Positions 16,625-25,125 are shown, numbered from the stretch's first letter. The stretch: DNA of 29,281 nt from an uncultured Fusobacterium sp. (GCA_900542625.1 UQOH01000020.1:1-29281), one strand, 5' to 3'. The notes: a model not told the origin generated them from the sequence alone. A program made the numbers and translations.

Positions 16625-17612
16625 TAAAAAATTCAAGAATAAATTTTTCAATTCCCATATTATCTTCTATCTGTCCTGTTTTGATTTTATATTCAACAGC
16701 AAGTGTGTCTTTCATTTTCTTTTTATAGAAGTTCAGAGAATACAAATCAAGATATTTAAATTTTAAAAATAAAGGATACTCAGCAGTAAATCTGTAGCCG
16801 TCTTTTTTAAAACTGTTTTTTACAGCAGGATATACATTTGCCTTAAAACTGTTGTACGACATGTTCGGAACAATAGTTCCTCTTTGAGCAAGGTCTTTCA
16901 GTTTAAAAAGAGTTGTCAGTTCTTCAGCAAGAATATTAAGGAAAAGCATATAATTTTTTTCCATTCTTAAATGTTCAATAAGGTTTTTTGTGTCTTTATT
17001 ATATAGAAAAGTTTCTACTAAATTATATAAATTGTATTCAGTATTTATTGAAAGAATGTGTTTAACATTTTCAAGTTTGAAAGGCTCCCCGTTTAAAAAA
17101 TTTTCAACTTTATCAATTTCATTTTTTATTTTAAGAAAATCTTCTCCAACCATTTCAATAAATTTTTCTGCCTCATATTCTGTGCAGTTAAATTTTTTTT
17201 CAACAAAAAACTGAAGAGATTTTTTTTCAGTTTCTTTTCTTGCAGAGACAGGCTTTGCAACAGCCTCGAGATTTTTCATAGTCAGAGCTTTTTCCAAAGG
17301 ATTTACTGTTTTTCCATAATCATTAAGTGATTCTTCGTAAAGCATAACTACAATTTTCTGGGTATAGTTAAATTCATCAAGAGATTTTATAAAAGCATTT
17401 AATCCTTTCATTTTTTCCAGCCTTTTTATGACAATAAGAGATTTAGGCATAAACATGGAATTTGTTGAAAGTGCCTGAAATATATCATCAGTTTCATCTT
17501 GAGTTATATCAAAATACTGTTCCGGGATATTTGGATTTTCTTCTCTTATTTTTTTTATAAGCTCGTCATATTTTAATTGCAGAGGGATATCCCCATATAA
17601 AAAGTAAATCAA
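16620..17612 (-). CDS. holA: DNA polymerase III delta subunit
   Basis: HolA loads the sliding clamp as part of the clamp-loader complex. The start is IYFLYGDIPLQLKYDELIKKI, the usual HolA opening (I-Y-x-L-Y-G). It is followed by FDITQDETDDIFQALSTNSMFMPKSLIVIKR, the strand/helix pattern of its ATPase-like domain, and an all-helical C-terminal half. The frame is open from an ATG at 17627, but that ATG has no Shine-Dalgarno. A GGAGG inside it lies 8 bases before a TTG at 17610-17612, which puts the protein start exactly where HolA homologues begin. I therefore chose TTG, giving 330 aa. Normal family length is 330-350. It is expressed separately from cbiK. Confidence 0.85.
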   Translation of the reverse strand: MIYFLYGDIPLQLKYDELIKKIREENPNIPEQYFDITQDETDDIFQALSTNSMFMPKSLIVIKRLEKMKGLNAFIKSLDEFNYTQKIVVMLYEESLNDYGKTVNPLEKALTMKNLEAVAKPVSARKETEKKSLQFFVEKKFNCTEYEAEKFIEMVGEDFLKIKNEIDKVENFLNGEPFKLENVKHILSINTEYNLYNLVETFLYNKDTKNLIEHLRMEKNYMLFLNILAEELTTLFKLKDLAQRGTIVPNMSYNSFKANVYPAVKNSFKKDGYRFTAEYPLFLKFKYLDLYSLNFYKKKMKDTLAVEYKIKTGQIEDNMGIEKFILEFFI

Positions 17613-17681
17613 GATTACAGCCTCCATAAAATTTATTCTCTATAAATTATATCACATATTCAGAGAACAGAGCAAATTAAG

Positions 17682-17845
17682 AAAACAAGAATAATATTCA
17701 TGAGATTAAAAATATCTGCGTAATTTATGCAGCGAATTCATCGTAAAAAACGATATGTCTGAGCTGAAAGCGAGTTTATCGTTTTTAGATGAATAAGCAA
17801 TATAAATAGCAGATATTTTTACGAAGTGAATATTATTCTTGTTTT
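17682..17845. repeat. long palindromic dispersed repeat, copy 1
   Basis: A 164-bp element made of nested inverted repeats: 17682-17700 with 17827-17845 (19 bp, perfect); 17708-17719 with 17809-17820 (12 bp, perfect); 17737-17742 with 17788-17793 (6 bp); and 17746-17754 with 17778-17786 (9 bp). As single-stranded DNA or RNA it folds into one long interrupted hairpin. No ORF is present. A 32-base internal stretch (17705-17736) recurs at 29246-29277 with one difference. It fills the gap between the metal ATPase and holA, ending 7 bases from the ATPase stop, so it may also end or stabilise that transcript. Confidence 0.8.
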
Positions 17846-17851
17846 ATATAG

Positions 17852-20350
17852 TTATAGTTTTTTAATTCTTAAAATTTTTGAGGCATTTAAAACTGCTATT
17901 GCTGAAACTCCAACATCTGCAAAAATTGCCATCCACATATTTGCAATTCCTGCCACACCAAGAAGCATAACAAGAATTTTTACTCCAAGAGAGAAATAAA
18001 TATTCTGCATAACAACTTTTTTATTTTCAGCAGCAATTTTTAAAGTTTCAACTACTTTTGAAGGTTCATCATGTATGAAAACAATATCAGCAGATTCAAC
18101 AGCAATGTCACTTCCTGCTCCGCCCATTGCAATACCAACATCAGCAAGTGAAAGTACAGGAGCGTCATTTATACCATCTCCAACGAAGATAACACCTTTG
18201 CTTTTCTTTTTAATATCCTCCATAATAGATACTTTATCTTGAGGAAGAAGCTGAGTGAAAACATTTTCTTTTTCAAATCCAAGCTTTTCTCCAACTGTCT
18301 GCCCGATATTTTTATTATCACCAGTAAGCATATAAGTTTTTAATCCCATTTTTCCAAGTTCGCTTATTGTGAAAACAGAATCGTTCTTGATTTCATCAGC
18401 CAGATATATTGAACCTGCAAATTTTCCATCTTGTGCAACATACACTAAAGTAGTACTTTCAGTATTTGGGAAATCTCCTGAAATATTGTAGTCAGTCATA
18501 AGTTTTCTGTTTCCTGCAAGGATATGTTTTCCTTTATATACAGCTGAAACTCCCTTACCTGAAATTTCTTTGTAATCTTTTATATCCTGTTCGCTGATTT
18601 TTATATCTCCATGATTTAATACAGCTTTTCCAATAGGGTGATTTGAATAAAATTCCCCTGCTTTTCCAATTTCCAATAATTCATCTTGTGTAAATCCTTC
18701 AGCATTGTTAAGAGATTCTATTCTGAATTTTCCTTTAGTAAGAGTTCCTGTTTTGTCAAAAACAACAGCATCTACTTCTGTCAGTTTTTCAAGATAGTTT
18801 CCTCCTTTTATCAAAATACCTCTCTTAGATGAAAGTCCGATACTGCTGAAGAATGTAAGAGGCACAGAAAGAACAAGAGCACATGGACAAGAAATAACAA
18901 GGAAAATCAATGCTCTTCCAAACCAAAGTTTAAAATCTCCAAAAATAAGAGGAACAACAATTCCTACAATAACAGCTGCAAGAACAACGATAGGAGTATA
19001 ATATCTTGCAAACTTAGTTATAAATTTTTCAGAATTTGCTTTTTTATCACTTGCACTTTCTACCATTTCAATAATTTTGCTGATAGTAGAATCTTTGTAT
19101 TCTTTAGTAACCTTAACTTCAAGCAGACCATCTATGTTAAGACTTCCGCTTAAAATTTCTGTTCCTGTTTCAGCAGATACTGGAAGAGATTCTCCTGTAA
19201 GAGCAGCAGTGTTAAGAGAAGAGATACCTTTTACAACAACACCGTCAACAGGAACTTTTTCTCCCGGTTTTATAACAATAATATCATTAACTTCAAGAGT
19301 TTCAGGGTCAACTTGTTTAGTTTCTCCGTTAGGAAGTTTTATATTGGCATAGTTTGCCTTAACTTCCAAAAGACTTTGAATAGATTTTCTTGAATTGTTG
19401 ACAGCTCTTTCCTGAAAATATTCCCCTATTTTATAGAATATCATAACACCAACAGCCTCTTTGTATTCTCTTAAGAAAAGAGCACCTATTGTTGCAATAG
19501 ACATTAAGAAGTTTTCATCAAGAAAGTTTCTGTTTTTTATATTTATAAGAGATTTATACAGTATATCCCCACCGGCAATAAGATATGCAGCAATAAGAAC
19601 TATTGTTTTAAGTGCTGCTGTGGGAACGATAAATGAAATAATAAACAGGGCAAGTCCCCCGAACAGAGAAAATTTTTCATAATTAAATTTTTCATGTTCT
19701 TCATGAGACTCTTCCATTTTGAAATTTATATCATGGCTGTGTGAATGCCCATGGCTGTGACTGTGTTTTTCCTCTTTGTGTTCATGTTCGTGAGAATGAT
19801 CATGTCCGCATCTGCAGCTTTCTTCATGGTGATGATGTTCATGTGAGTGGTTATGATGATGTTCTGTTGTGCAACAGCCCTCCTCATCGCTGCCGCTGCT
19901 GTCATCATCATGATTGTGTCCGCATCCGCACTCATGCCCCTCTTCGTGATGATGTCCTCCGCATCCGCATTCTTCACCGTGTTTATGTTCATGAGTATGC
20001 CCTCCGCATTCGCATTTTTCTCCATGCTTATGCTCATGTACGTGAGAATGGTCGTGTCCGCAGCTGCAGCTTTCTCCATGTTTATGTTCATGTGAATGCT
20101 CTTTTGAATGATGTGTTTTTGAACTGTTTATATCAGATATTTTTGAACCTCTTTCAGTTTTATCTGCAATTTTATTGATAGAAGATAAAAACTCAGGTGT
20201 GTCAAGGGAACTGTCCATTTCAAGAGTCAGTTTTTTTGTATAAAAGTTAAGAACACAACTGTCTACACCTTTTAATTTTCCAATCTGGTCTTGAATTTTA
20301 GAAGCACAGTGACCGCATTTTAATCCGTCGATAGAATATATTTTTTTCAT
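17852..20350 (-). CDS. P1B-type heavy-metal exporting ATPase (Zn/Cd/Pb type) with giant His/Cys-rich N-terminus
   Basis: 832 aa. An HMA domain with GLKCGHC (9-15) comes first. Residues ~80-207 are a His/Cys-rich stretch with about 42 His and 12 Cys, including five CxCG units each followed by H-x-H. The ATPase core follows: TGES (385-388, actuator), CPC (488-490) in the transport helix within SCPCALVLSVPL, DKTGT (532-536) with the phosphorylated Asp, the NHPIGKAV HP motif, GDGINDAP, and a last helix with ADVGVSAIAVLNASKIL, as in ZntA/CadA. These motifs indicate Zn2+/Cd2+/Pb2+ rather than copper export, but copper or cobalt is not excluded. The ATG is preceded by AAAGGAGAG. The gene is monocistronic, with a palindromic operator-like site upstream and no regulator beside it. 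Confidence 0.9.
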   Translation of the reverse strand: MKKIYSIDGLKCGHCASKIQDQIGKLKGVDSCVLNFYTKKLTLEMDSSLDTPEFLSSINKIADKTERGSKISDINSSKTHHSKEHSHEHKHGESCSCGHDHSHVHEHKHGEKCECGGHTHEHKHGEECGCGGHHHEEGHECGCGHNHDDDSSGSDEEGCCTTEHHHNHSHEHHHHEESCRCGHDHSHEHEHKEEKHSHSHGHSHSHDINFKMEESHEEHEKFNYEKFSLFGGLALFIISFIVPTAALKTIVLIAAYLIAGGDILYKSLINIKNRNFLDENFLMSIATIGALFLREYKEAVGVMIFYKIGEYFQERAVNNSRKSIQSLLEVKANYANIKLPNGETKQVDPETLEVNDIIVIKPGEKVPVDGVVVKGISSLNTAALTGESLPVSAETGTEILSGSLNIDGLLEVKVTKEYKDSTISKIIEMVESASDKKANSEKFITKFARYYTPIVVLAAVIVGIVVPLIFGDFKLWFGRALIFLVISCPCALVLSVPLTFFSSIGLSSKRGILIKGGNYLEKLTEVDAVVFDKTGTLTKGKFRIESLNNAEGFTQDELLEIGKAGEFYSNHPIGKAVLNHGDIKISEQDIKDYKEISGKGVSAVYKGKHILAGNRKLMTDYNISGDFPNTESTTLVYVAQDGKFAGSIYLADEIKNDSVFTISELGKMGLKTYMLTGDNKNIGQTVGEKLGFEKENVFTQLLPQDKVSIMEDIKKKSKGVIFVGDGINDAPVLSLADVGIAMGGAGSDIAVESADIVFIHDEPSKVVETLKIAAENKKVVMQNIYFSLGVKILVMLLGVAGIANMWMAIFADVGVSAIAVLNASKILRIKKL

Positions 20351-20387
20351 AAAAATCTCTCCTTTATAATTTAAGAAATAAATATTT

Positions 20388-20436
20388 TATTTTCATAGGG
20401 TATACCCCTATACCCTATGAAAATATGTTACCACAA
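20388..20436 (-). promoter_or_regulatory. 38-bp palindromic operator and promoter of the metal ATPase
   Basis: Arms tattttcatagggtata (20388-20404) and tataccctatgaaaata (20409-20425) are perfect 17-bp inverted repeats around cccc. On the minus strand a candidate promoter TTGTGG (20431-20436), 18-base spacer, TATAGG (20407-20412) has its -10 in the centre of the palindrome, so a bound protein would block transcription. The TACCC/GGGTA-type half-sites recall CsoR/RcnR-family operators, but this is only a resemblance. Confidence 0.7.
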
Positions 20437-20508
20437 GAACAAAAAAAAGTAAAGAATTTATTTATTAAAAAAGTAAGAAATTTATTATGGAATTAAAATA
20501 TTTTTATA

Positions 20509-20517
20509 TGATATAAT
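20509..20517 (+). promoter_or_regulatory. extended -10 promoter of hydE
   Basis: TGATATAAT, 30 bases before the hydE ATG, without a recognisable -35. It is the same nonamer seen before three other genes in this window. Confidence 0.5.
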
Positions 20518-20546
20518 AGATAAAGAGTAGGGAATCGGAGGAAAAA

Positions 20547-21632
20547 ATGGAAATATCAGAAATTTTAAAAAAAGAAAATTTATCAAAAGAAGATCTTCTT
20601 GCTTTGATGAAAATAGACAATGAAAAAGATTTGAAACTTCTTTTTGATAAAGCATATGAGATAAAACTAAAATATATAGGAAACAATGTATATTACAGAG
20701 GGCTTGTTGAGTTCAGCAACATCTGCATAAAAAATTGTAAATACTGTGGAATAAGAAGAGATAATAACAATGTTGAAAGATTTCAAATGAACAAAGAGGA
20801 TATACTTAACAGTGCAAAATGGATTTATGAAAATGGATACGGCTCTATGGCTCTTCAATCCGGTGAAAGAACAGATGAAAAATTTATCTCTTTTGTTGAG
20901 GATATAGTAAGAGATATTCAGAAAATCACAGACAACGGACTTGGAATTACTCTTTCTGTGGGAGAACAGAGTTTTGAAACATATAAAAGATGGAGAGAGG
21001 CAGGAGCAACAAGATATCTTCTTAGAATAGAATCAACCAACAGAGAGCTTTTTGAAAAAATTCACCCTAAAGATGAACTTCATAGTTTTGACAAAAGACT
21101 TCAAGGGCTGAAAGATTTAAGAAAAGCAGGATATCAGGTTGGAACAGGAGTAATGATAGGACTTCCGGGACAGACAGAGGAAGATTTGGTGAATGACATA
21201 ATATTTTTTAAAGAAAACGACATTGATATGATAGGTATGGGTCCTTATATTCTTCACAATGAAACTCCAATGGGAAAAGAATTTAAAGACACAGTAATAT
21301 ATCCTGAAAAAAGAGTGGAGCTTGGGCTTAAAATGATAGCAATATGCAGAATTTATTTGAAAGATATTAATATTGCTGCTACAACTGCTCTGCAGGGACT
21401 AGACCCAATGGGAAGAGAGAAAGGGGTACTTGCAGGAGCAAATATAATAATGCCAAGTGCTACAAAAACATCAGAGAGAGTAAAATATCAGCTTTATAAC
21501 GGAAAACCGGCTATAAATGATGATGCAGAAAAAGGGAAAAAAGGACTTGAAGAGAGTCTGGCAAAAATAGGAGAAAATATTGTTTATGGAAAAAGAGGGG
21601 ACTCACCTCATTTCTTTTCAAGAAATAAGTAA
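20547..21632 (+). CDS. hydE: [FeFe]-hydrogenase maturase HydE (radical SAM)
   Basis: 361 aa, matching HydE length. The radical-SAM cluster motif is CIKNCKYCG with Cys60, Cys64 and Cys67. The preceding YYRGLVEFSN and the following GIRRDNNNVERFQM are typical of HydE rather than biotin synthase or PylB. Other marks are MALQSGERTD, TRYLLRIEST and GTGVMIGLPGQTEEDLVNDI. The C-terminus lacks the extra Cys residues that carry an optional second cluster in some HydE proteins. HydE works with HydF and HydG to build the diiron subcluster of [FeFe]-hydrogenase; neither partner nor a hydrogenase gene is here, so they must be elsewhere. ATG with CGGAGG upstream. Monocistronic, with a terminator after it. 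PylB-like or other radical SAM roles seem less likely. Confidence 0.88.
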   Translation: MEISEILKKENLSKEDLLALMKIDNEKDLKLLFDKAYEIKLKYIGNNVYYRGLVEFSNICIKNCKYCGIRRDNNNVERFQMNKEDILNSAKWIYENGYGSMALQSGERTDEKFISFVEDIVRDIQKITDNGLGITLSVGEQSFETYKRWREAGATRYLLRIESTNRELFEKIHPKDELHSFDKRLQGLKDLRKAGYQVGTGVMIGLPGQTEEDLVNDIIFFKENDIDMIGMGPYILHNETPMGKEFKDTVIYPEKRVELGLKMIAICRIYLKDINIAATTALQGLDPMGREKGVLAGANIIMPSATKTSERVKYQLYNGKPAINDDAEKGKKGLEESLAKIGENIVYGKRGDSPHFFSRNK

Positions 21633-21725
21633 TAAAGTTTATTTGAATTATAATAAAAATATGATAAAATAATCAAAGATTTGTGAGATTTATAAAAAAT
21701 TGTATAAAAGATTATAATTAATTCT

Positions 21726-21758
21726 ACAGGCAAAATTCTAAAATTTTGTCTGTTTTTT
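21726..21758 (+). terminator. intrinsic terminator of hydE
   Basis: acaggcaaaatt (21726-21737) pairs with aattttgtctgt (21742-21753), one G-T pair, loop of 4, followed by five T. It lies 94 bases after the hydE stop. Confidence 0.7.
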
Positions 21759-21771
21759 GTATAAAATAAAT

Positions 21772-21800
21772 AAGAATAAAATTGTAACAATTTTATTCTT
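21772..21800 (-). terminator. terminator of the DeoR-type gene
   Basis: aagaataaaatt (21772-21783) and aattttattctt (21789-21800) form a perfect 12-bp A/T-rich stem with the loop gtaac. It lies 20 bases past the stop of the convergent DeoR-type gene. The U-rich tail on the minus strand is imperfect and the stem has few G-C pairs, so efficiency is uncertain. Confidence 0.5.
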
Positions 21801-21819
21801 ATTTAAATACAGAACTTTT

Positions 21820-22584
21820 TTAATATATTAAATCAAGATTGAATTTTTCTAACTGGGTCAATATATTTTCAGAAGGTTTTTTCTCCATAACAATTCCATC
21901 AAAAGAATCGATAGAAGCATATTTAAAACTTCCGTCCATATTAAATTTTTTAGTTTCCATAATCATATAATTTTTTCTGCTTGATTCAATAACAGTTTTT
22001 TTAGTCATCACATCATCTGGAACATAAGTAGCAGCACTGTTGTCGTAAACATCTACTCCAACAACTCCTAAAAAAGCGATATCAAACTTAAAGTTTTTTA
22101 TAATAGAAATAGCCATACTTCCTGTAAAACCATCTTTTCCCTCGTTAAATTCTCCACCGATAAAAATAGTGTGAACATTTGAAGGTACAGTAAGCTGCAG
22201 CATAACTTCAACCATATTTGTAACAACAGTAACTTTTAAATTTGACTTGACCAAAAGTTTTGCGATTTCAATATTGCTCGTAGATATATCAAGAAAAACC
22301 ATATCATTTTCTTTTATTATTTTTACAGCATTTTCAGCAATTTTAGTTTTTATATCAATATCTTGGTTTTTTCTCTGTACCACATCAAAATGATGAACAT
22401 TTTCTCTGCTTTTTACAGCTCCGCCGTAAACACGTTTTAACAGTCCCTTTTTTTCAAGAACAGCCAGATCTTTTCTTATAGCATCTTCTGTAAGATTAAA
22501 TTCACTGCTTAAATCTTTTACTTTTATTTTTCCTTTTTTTTCTAAGGAAGAGATTATGAGATTATGTCTTTCTTCAACAAACAT
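21820..22584 (-). CDS. DeoR/GlpR-family transcriptional repressor
   Basis: 254 aa, standard DeoR length. Residues 1-57 form the winged helix: MFVEERHNLIISSLEKKGKI at the start, then the recognition helix LTEDAIRKDLAVLEKKG and the wing LLKRVYGGAV. The rest is the phosphosugar sensor domain, with DISTSNIEIAKLL, VVTNM and the GGEFNEGKDGFTGSMA segment. Family members are released from DNA by sugar phosphates. It is divergent from the glycyl radical enzyme operon across 185 bp, so it is the likely local repressor of that operon and perhaps of itself. The pathway inferred for the operon would offer a phosphorylated anhydrohexitol or deoxyfructose 6-phosphate as effector; that is inference. Confidence 0.9.
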   Translation of the reverse strand: MFVEERHNLIISSLEKKGKIKVKDLSSEFNLTEDAIRKDLAVLEKKGLLKRVYGGAVKSRENVHHFDVVQRKNQDIDIKTKIAENAVKIIKENDMVFLDISTSNIEIAKLLVKSNLKVTVVTNMVEVMLQLTVPSNVHTIFIGGEFNEGKDGFTGSMAISIIKNFKFDIAFLGVVGVDVYDNSAATYVPDDVMTKKTVIESSRKNYMIMETKKFNMDGSFKYASIDSFDGIVMEKKPSENILTQLEKFNLDLIY

Positions 22585-22658
22585 ATTTTTCTCCTTTAAA
22601 ATTTCCGATTTTTTATTAATTGTATCATATTTTTTATTAAAATATACAAAATAGTTTT

Positions 22659-22754
22659 AAAACAATAATAAATAATAAAAATATATTGCATACAAATAAA
22701 AAAATATGTATAATATTATCAAAATAATAAAAAACAATAAAAATAAATAATAAA
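22659..22754 (+). promoter_or_regulatory. GRE operon promoter with flanking direct repeats
   Basis: TTGCAT (22686-22691), a 17-base spacer and TATAAT (22709-22714) form a good promoter; transcription would start near 22721. The decamer aaaacaataa occurs on both sides (22659-22668 and 22731-22740), each copy followed by a similar AT-rich tail. Pairs of sites flanking a promoter would suit a DeoR-type repressor. The low complexity of the region weakens the operator claim. Confidence 0.55.
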
Positions 22755-22769
22755 CAGGAAGGAGTTTCT

Positions 22770-25124
22770 ATGAATAATCTGCAGATGACAAAAAGAATAT
22801 CAGTTTTAAAAGATAAAATGCTGTCTGAGCCGAGATATGCCTCAGTTGAACAGGCTCTTATAATAACGGAAACATATAAGGCGAATGAAGATAAACCAAG
22901 AATTATACAAAGAGCTCTGGCTCTTAAAAATGCTCTTTTAAATTTAAAAATAAGTATTGAGCCGGAAGAGATGATTGTAGGAAATCGTACAGCAGGAGTA
23001 AGATATGGTGTTGTTTTTCCTGAAAGCGGAAGTACATGGGTAGATAAAGAATTTGAAACACTTCCCACAAGACCTCAGGATAAATTTAATGTGAGGGAAG
23101 AAGATATAAAAATATTCAGGGAGACAATAAAGCCATATTGGGAAGGAAAGTCTCTTGAAGATGTTTTAAAGAAAAGATACGGAAAAGAGATTAATGAGAT
23201 AGGTAAAGTTGTAAAGATAAATCAGAAAGACCATGCTCAAGGACATATCTGTCCGAACAGTGAAAAATGGCTGAAAAAAGGACCTGCCGGAATTAAAGCA
23301 GATGCCGAAAAATATTTAAAAACAGCCTCTTCTGACACAAAAGATTTTTATGAAAGTATAATTATTGTTATGGACGGAGTTCAGCAGTTTATGATGAGAT
23401 ATTACAATCTTCTTGTTGAAAAAGCTCAGTATGAAACAGATGAAGAGAAAAAAGATAATATGCTTTTAACAGCAGAAAACTGTAAAAATCTTTCATATCG
23501 TCCTGCTGAAAATTTTCACGAAGCTGTCCAATCCTTATGGTTTTTATTTGTAGTTCTTCATATGGAATCAAACGCATCTTCTTTTTCTCCGGGAAGAATG
23601 GATATGTTTCTTTATCCATATTATAAAAAAGATATTGAAGAGGGAAAACTTACTGAAGAGAAAGCACTTGAAATTATAGAGTGTTTATGGCTCAAATTTA
23701 ATGAGATAGTATATATGAGAAATTCTCACAGTGCAAAGTTTTTTGCAGGCTTTCCAATAGGATTTAATATTGCTGTGGGAGGACAGGACGAAAAAGGAAA
23801 AGATTTTGTAAATGAACTTTCATTTTTGTTTTTAAAAGCACAGGAACATTTGGGACTTCCTCAGCCAAATCTTTCAGTCCGTCTACATAAAGGGACAAAA
23901 GATGATATTTTGAAAGAGGCAATTAAAGTTGTATCTAAAGGAAGCGGTATGCCTCAGTTTTTCAATGATGAAGCAGTAATTCCTGCTATGGAAAATTTGG
24001 GGATATCAGAAAAAGATGCAAGAAACTATGCAATAGTCGGCTGTGTAGAACTTACCACTCAGGGAAATAATCTTGGATGGAGTGATTCTGCAATGTTCAA
24101 TCTGAATAAGATTCTTGAACTTACCTTAAACGGAGGAAAATGTCTTTTAACAGGAGAACAGCTTGCAGAAAACAGAGGATATATTACAGACTATAATACT
24201 TTTGAAGAACTAGAGGAAAGTTTCAGAAAGCATCTGGATTTCTTTATGGAAAAAATGATTTCAGCTTGTGAGGAAGTTGAAAAAGCTCATATAGATCTGC
24301 TTCCTTCTCCATTCCTTTCATCAGTTATTGATGACTGTATGGGAAAAGGGATTGATGTTACAAAAGGCGGAGCATGCTATAATTTTTCAGGAATACAGAT
24401 GATTCAGGTGGCAAACCTTGCAGACAGTTTATGGGCTGTGAAAAAACTTGTTTTTGATGAGAAAAGAATATCAAAAGAAGAACTCCTGTCTGCATTGAGA
24501 GATAATTTTGAAGGACATGAAATAACAAGAGCAATGCTTTTAAACAGAGCTGAAAAATATGGAAATGATATTGACGATGTTGATATGATGGGAGTGAAAT
24601 GGGCTGAATATTTCAGAAACAGATTAAATCACTATAGAAATTATCGTGGAGGATTATATCACACAGGAATGTATACAGTATCTGCTCATGTTCCTATGGG
24701 TGAAAATCTTGGAGCATCTCCTGATGGAAGACTTGCAAAAGAACCTCTTGCTGACGGCGGAATGTCCCCGGTTTATGGAAGAGATATCAAAGGACCTACT
24801 GCAGTTTTAAAATCAGTATCAAAACTTGATAAAACATTAACAAGCAACGGAGGACTTTTAAATATGAAATTTCTTCCGGAATTTTTTAAAACAGAAACAG
24901 GAATTGATAAATTTGCAAAAATGATGAGAGGATTTGTAGACTTGGAAATACCTCATATTCAATTTAATGTTGTGAGAAGAGAAGATTTGATTGCAGCAAA
25001 GAAAAATCCTGAGCAGTATAGAGGGCTTACAATCAGAGTTGCAGGATATACAGCATACTTTACAGAACTTTCTGAAAAACTGCAGGATGAAATAATTGCC
25101 AGAACCTCTTATGGAGATATTTAA
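22770..25124 (+). CDS. glycyl radical enzyme of the YbiW/PflD type (C-O lyase-like)
   Basis: 784 aa, full length. The active-site loop is GCVELTT, with catalytic Cys425 and Glu427; this C-x-E arrangement is that of eliminating (dehydratase/lyase) GREs, not of pyruvate formate-lyase, which has two adjacent Cys. The C-terminal glycyl-radical motif RVAGYTAYF places the radical on Gly759. The N-terminal PFL domain includes EPEEMIVGNRTAG. The operon GRE, activase, Fsa matches E. coli ybiW-ybiY-fsaA. YbiW and PflD are reported to open 1,5-anhydroglucitol/anhydromannitol 6-phosphate to 1-deoxyfructose 6-phosphate. That function is likely here but not proven; glycerol or propanediol dehydratase and other C-O lyases remain alternatives. 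ATG with AAGGAG upstream. The enzyme is oxygen-sensitive, so it acts in anaerobic cytoplasm. Confidence 0.85.
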   Translation: MNNLQMTKRISVLKDKMLSEPRYASVEQALIITETYKANEDKPRIIQRALALKNALLNLKISIEPEEMIVGNRTAGVRYGVVFPESGSTWVDKEFETLPTRPQDKFNVREEDIKIFRETIKPYWEGKSLEDVLKKRYGKEINEIGKVVKINQKDHAQGHICPNSEKWLKKGPAGIKADAEKYLKTASSDTKDFYESIIIVMDGVQQFMMRYYNLLVEKAQYETDEEKKDNMLLTAENCKNLSYRPAENFHEAVQSLWFLFVVLHMESNASSFSPGRMDMFLYPYYKKDIEEGKLTEEKALEIIECLWLKFNEIVYMRNSHSAKFFAGFPIGFNIAVGGQDEKGKDFVNELSFLFLKAQEHLGLPQPNLSVRLHKGTKDDILKEAIKVVSKGSGMPQFFNDEAVIPAMENLGISEKDARNYAIVGCVELTTQGNNLGWSDSAMFNLNKILELTLNGGKCLLTGEQLAENRGYITDYNTFEELEESFRKHLDFFMEKMISACEEVEKAHIDLLPSPFLSSVIDDCMGKGIDVTKGGACYNFSGIQMIQVANLADSLWAVKKLVFDEKRISKEELLSALRDNFEGHEITRAMLLNRAEKYGNDIDDVDMMGVKWAEYFRNRLNHYRNYRGGLYHTGMYTVSAHVPMGENLGASPDGRLAKEPLADGGMSPVYGRDIKGPTAVLKSVSKLDKTLTSNGGLLNMKFLPEFFKTETGIDKFAKMMRGFVDLEIPHIQFNVVRREDLIAAKKNPEQYRGLTIRVAGYTAYFTELSEKLQDEIIARTSYGDI

Positions 25125-25125
25125 A

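Noticed and set aside
19726..20178. Several overlapping ORFs and repetitive DNA in the ATPase N-terminus, superficially like a repeat array or CRISPR
   Set aside because: The repeats are degenerate, have no fixed spacer length, and are explained by the His/Cys-rich codons of the ATPase. The other-frame ORFs are shadows.
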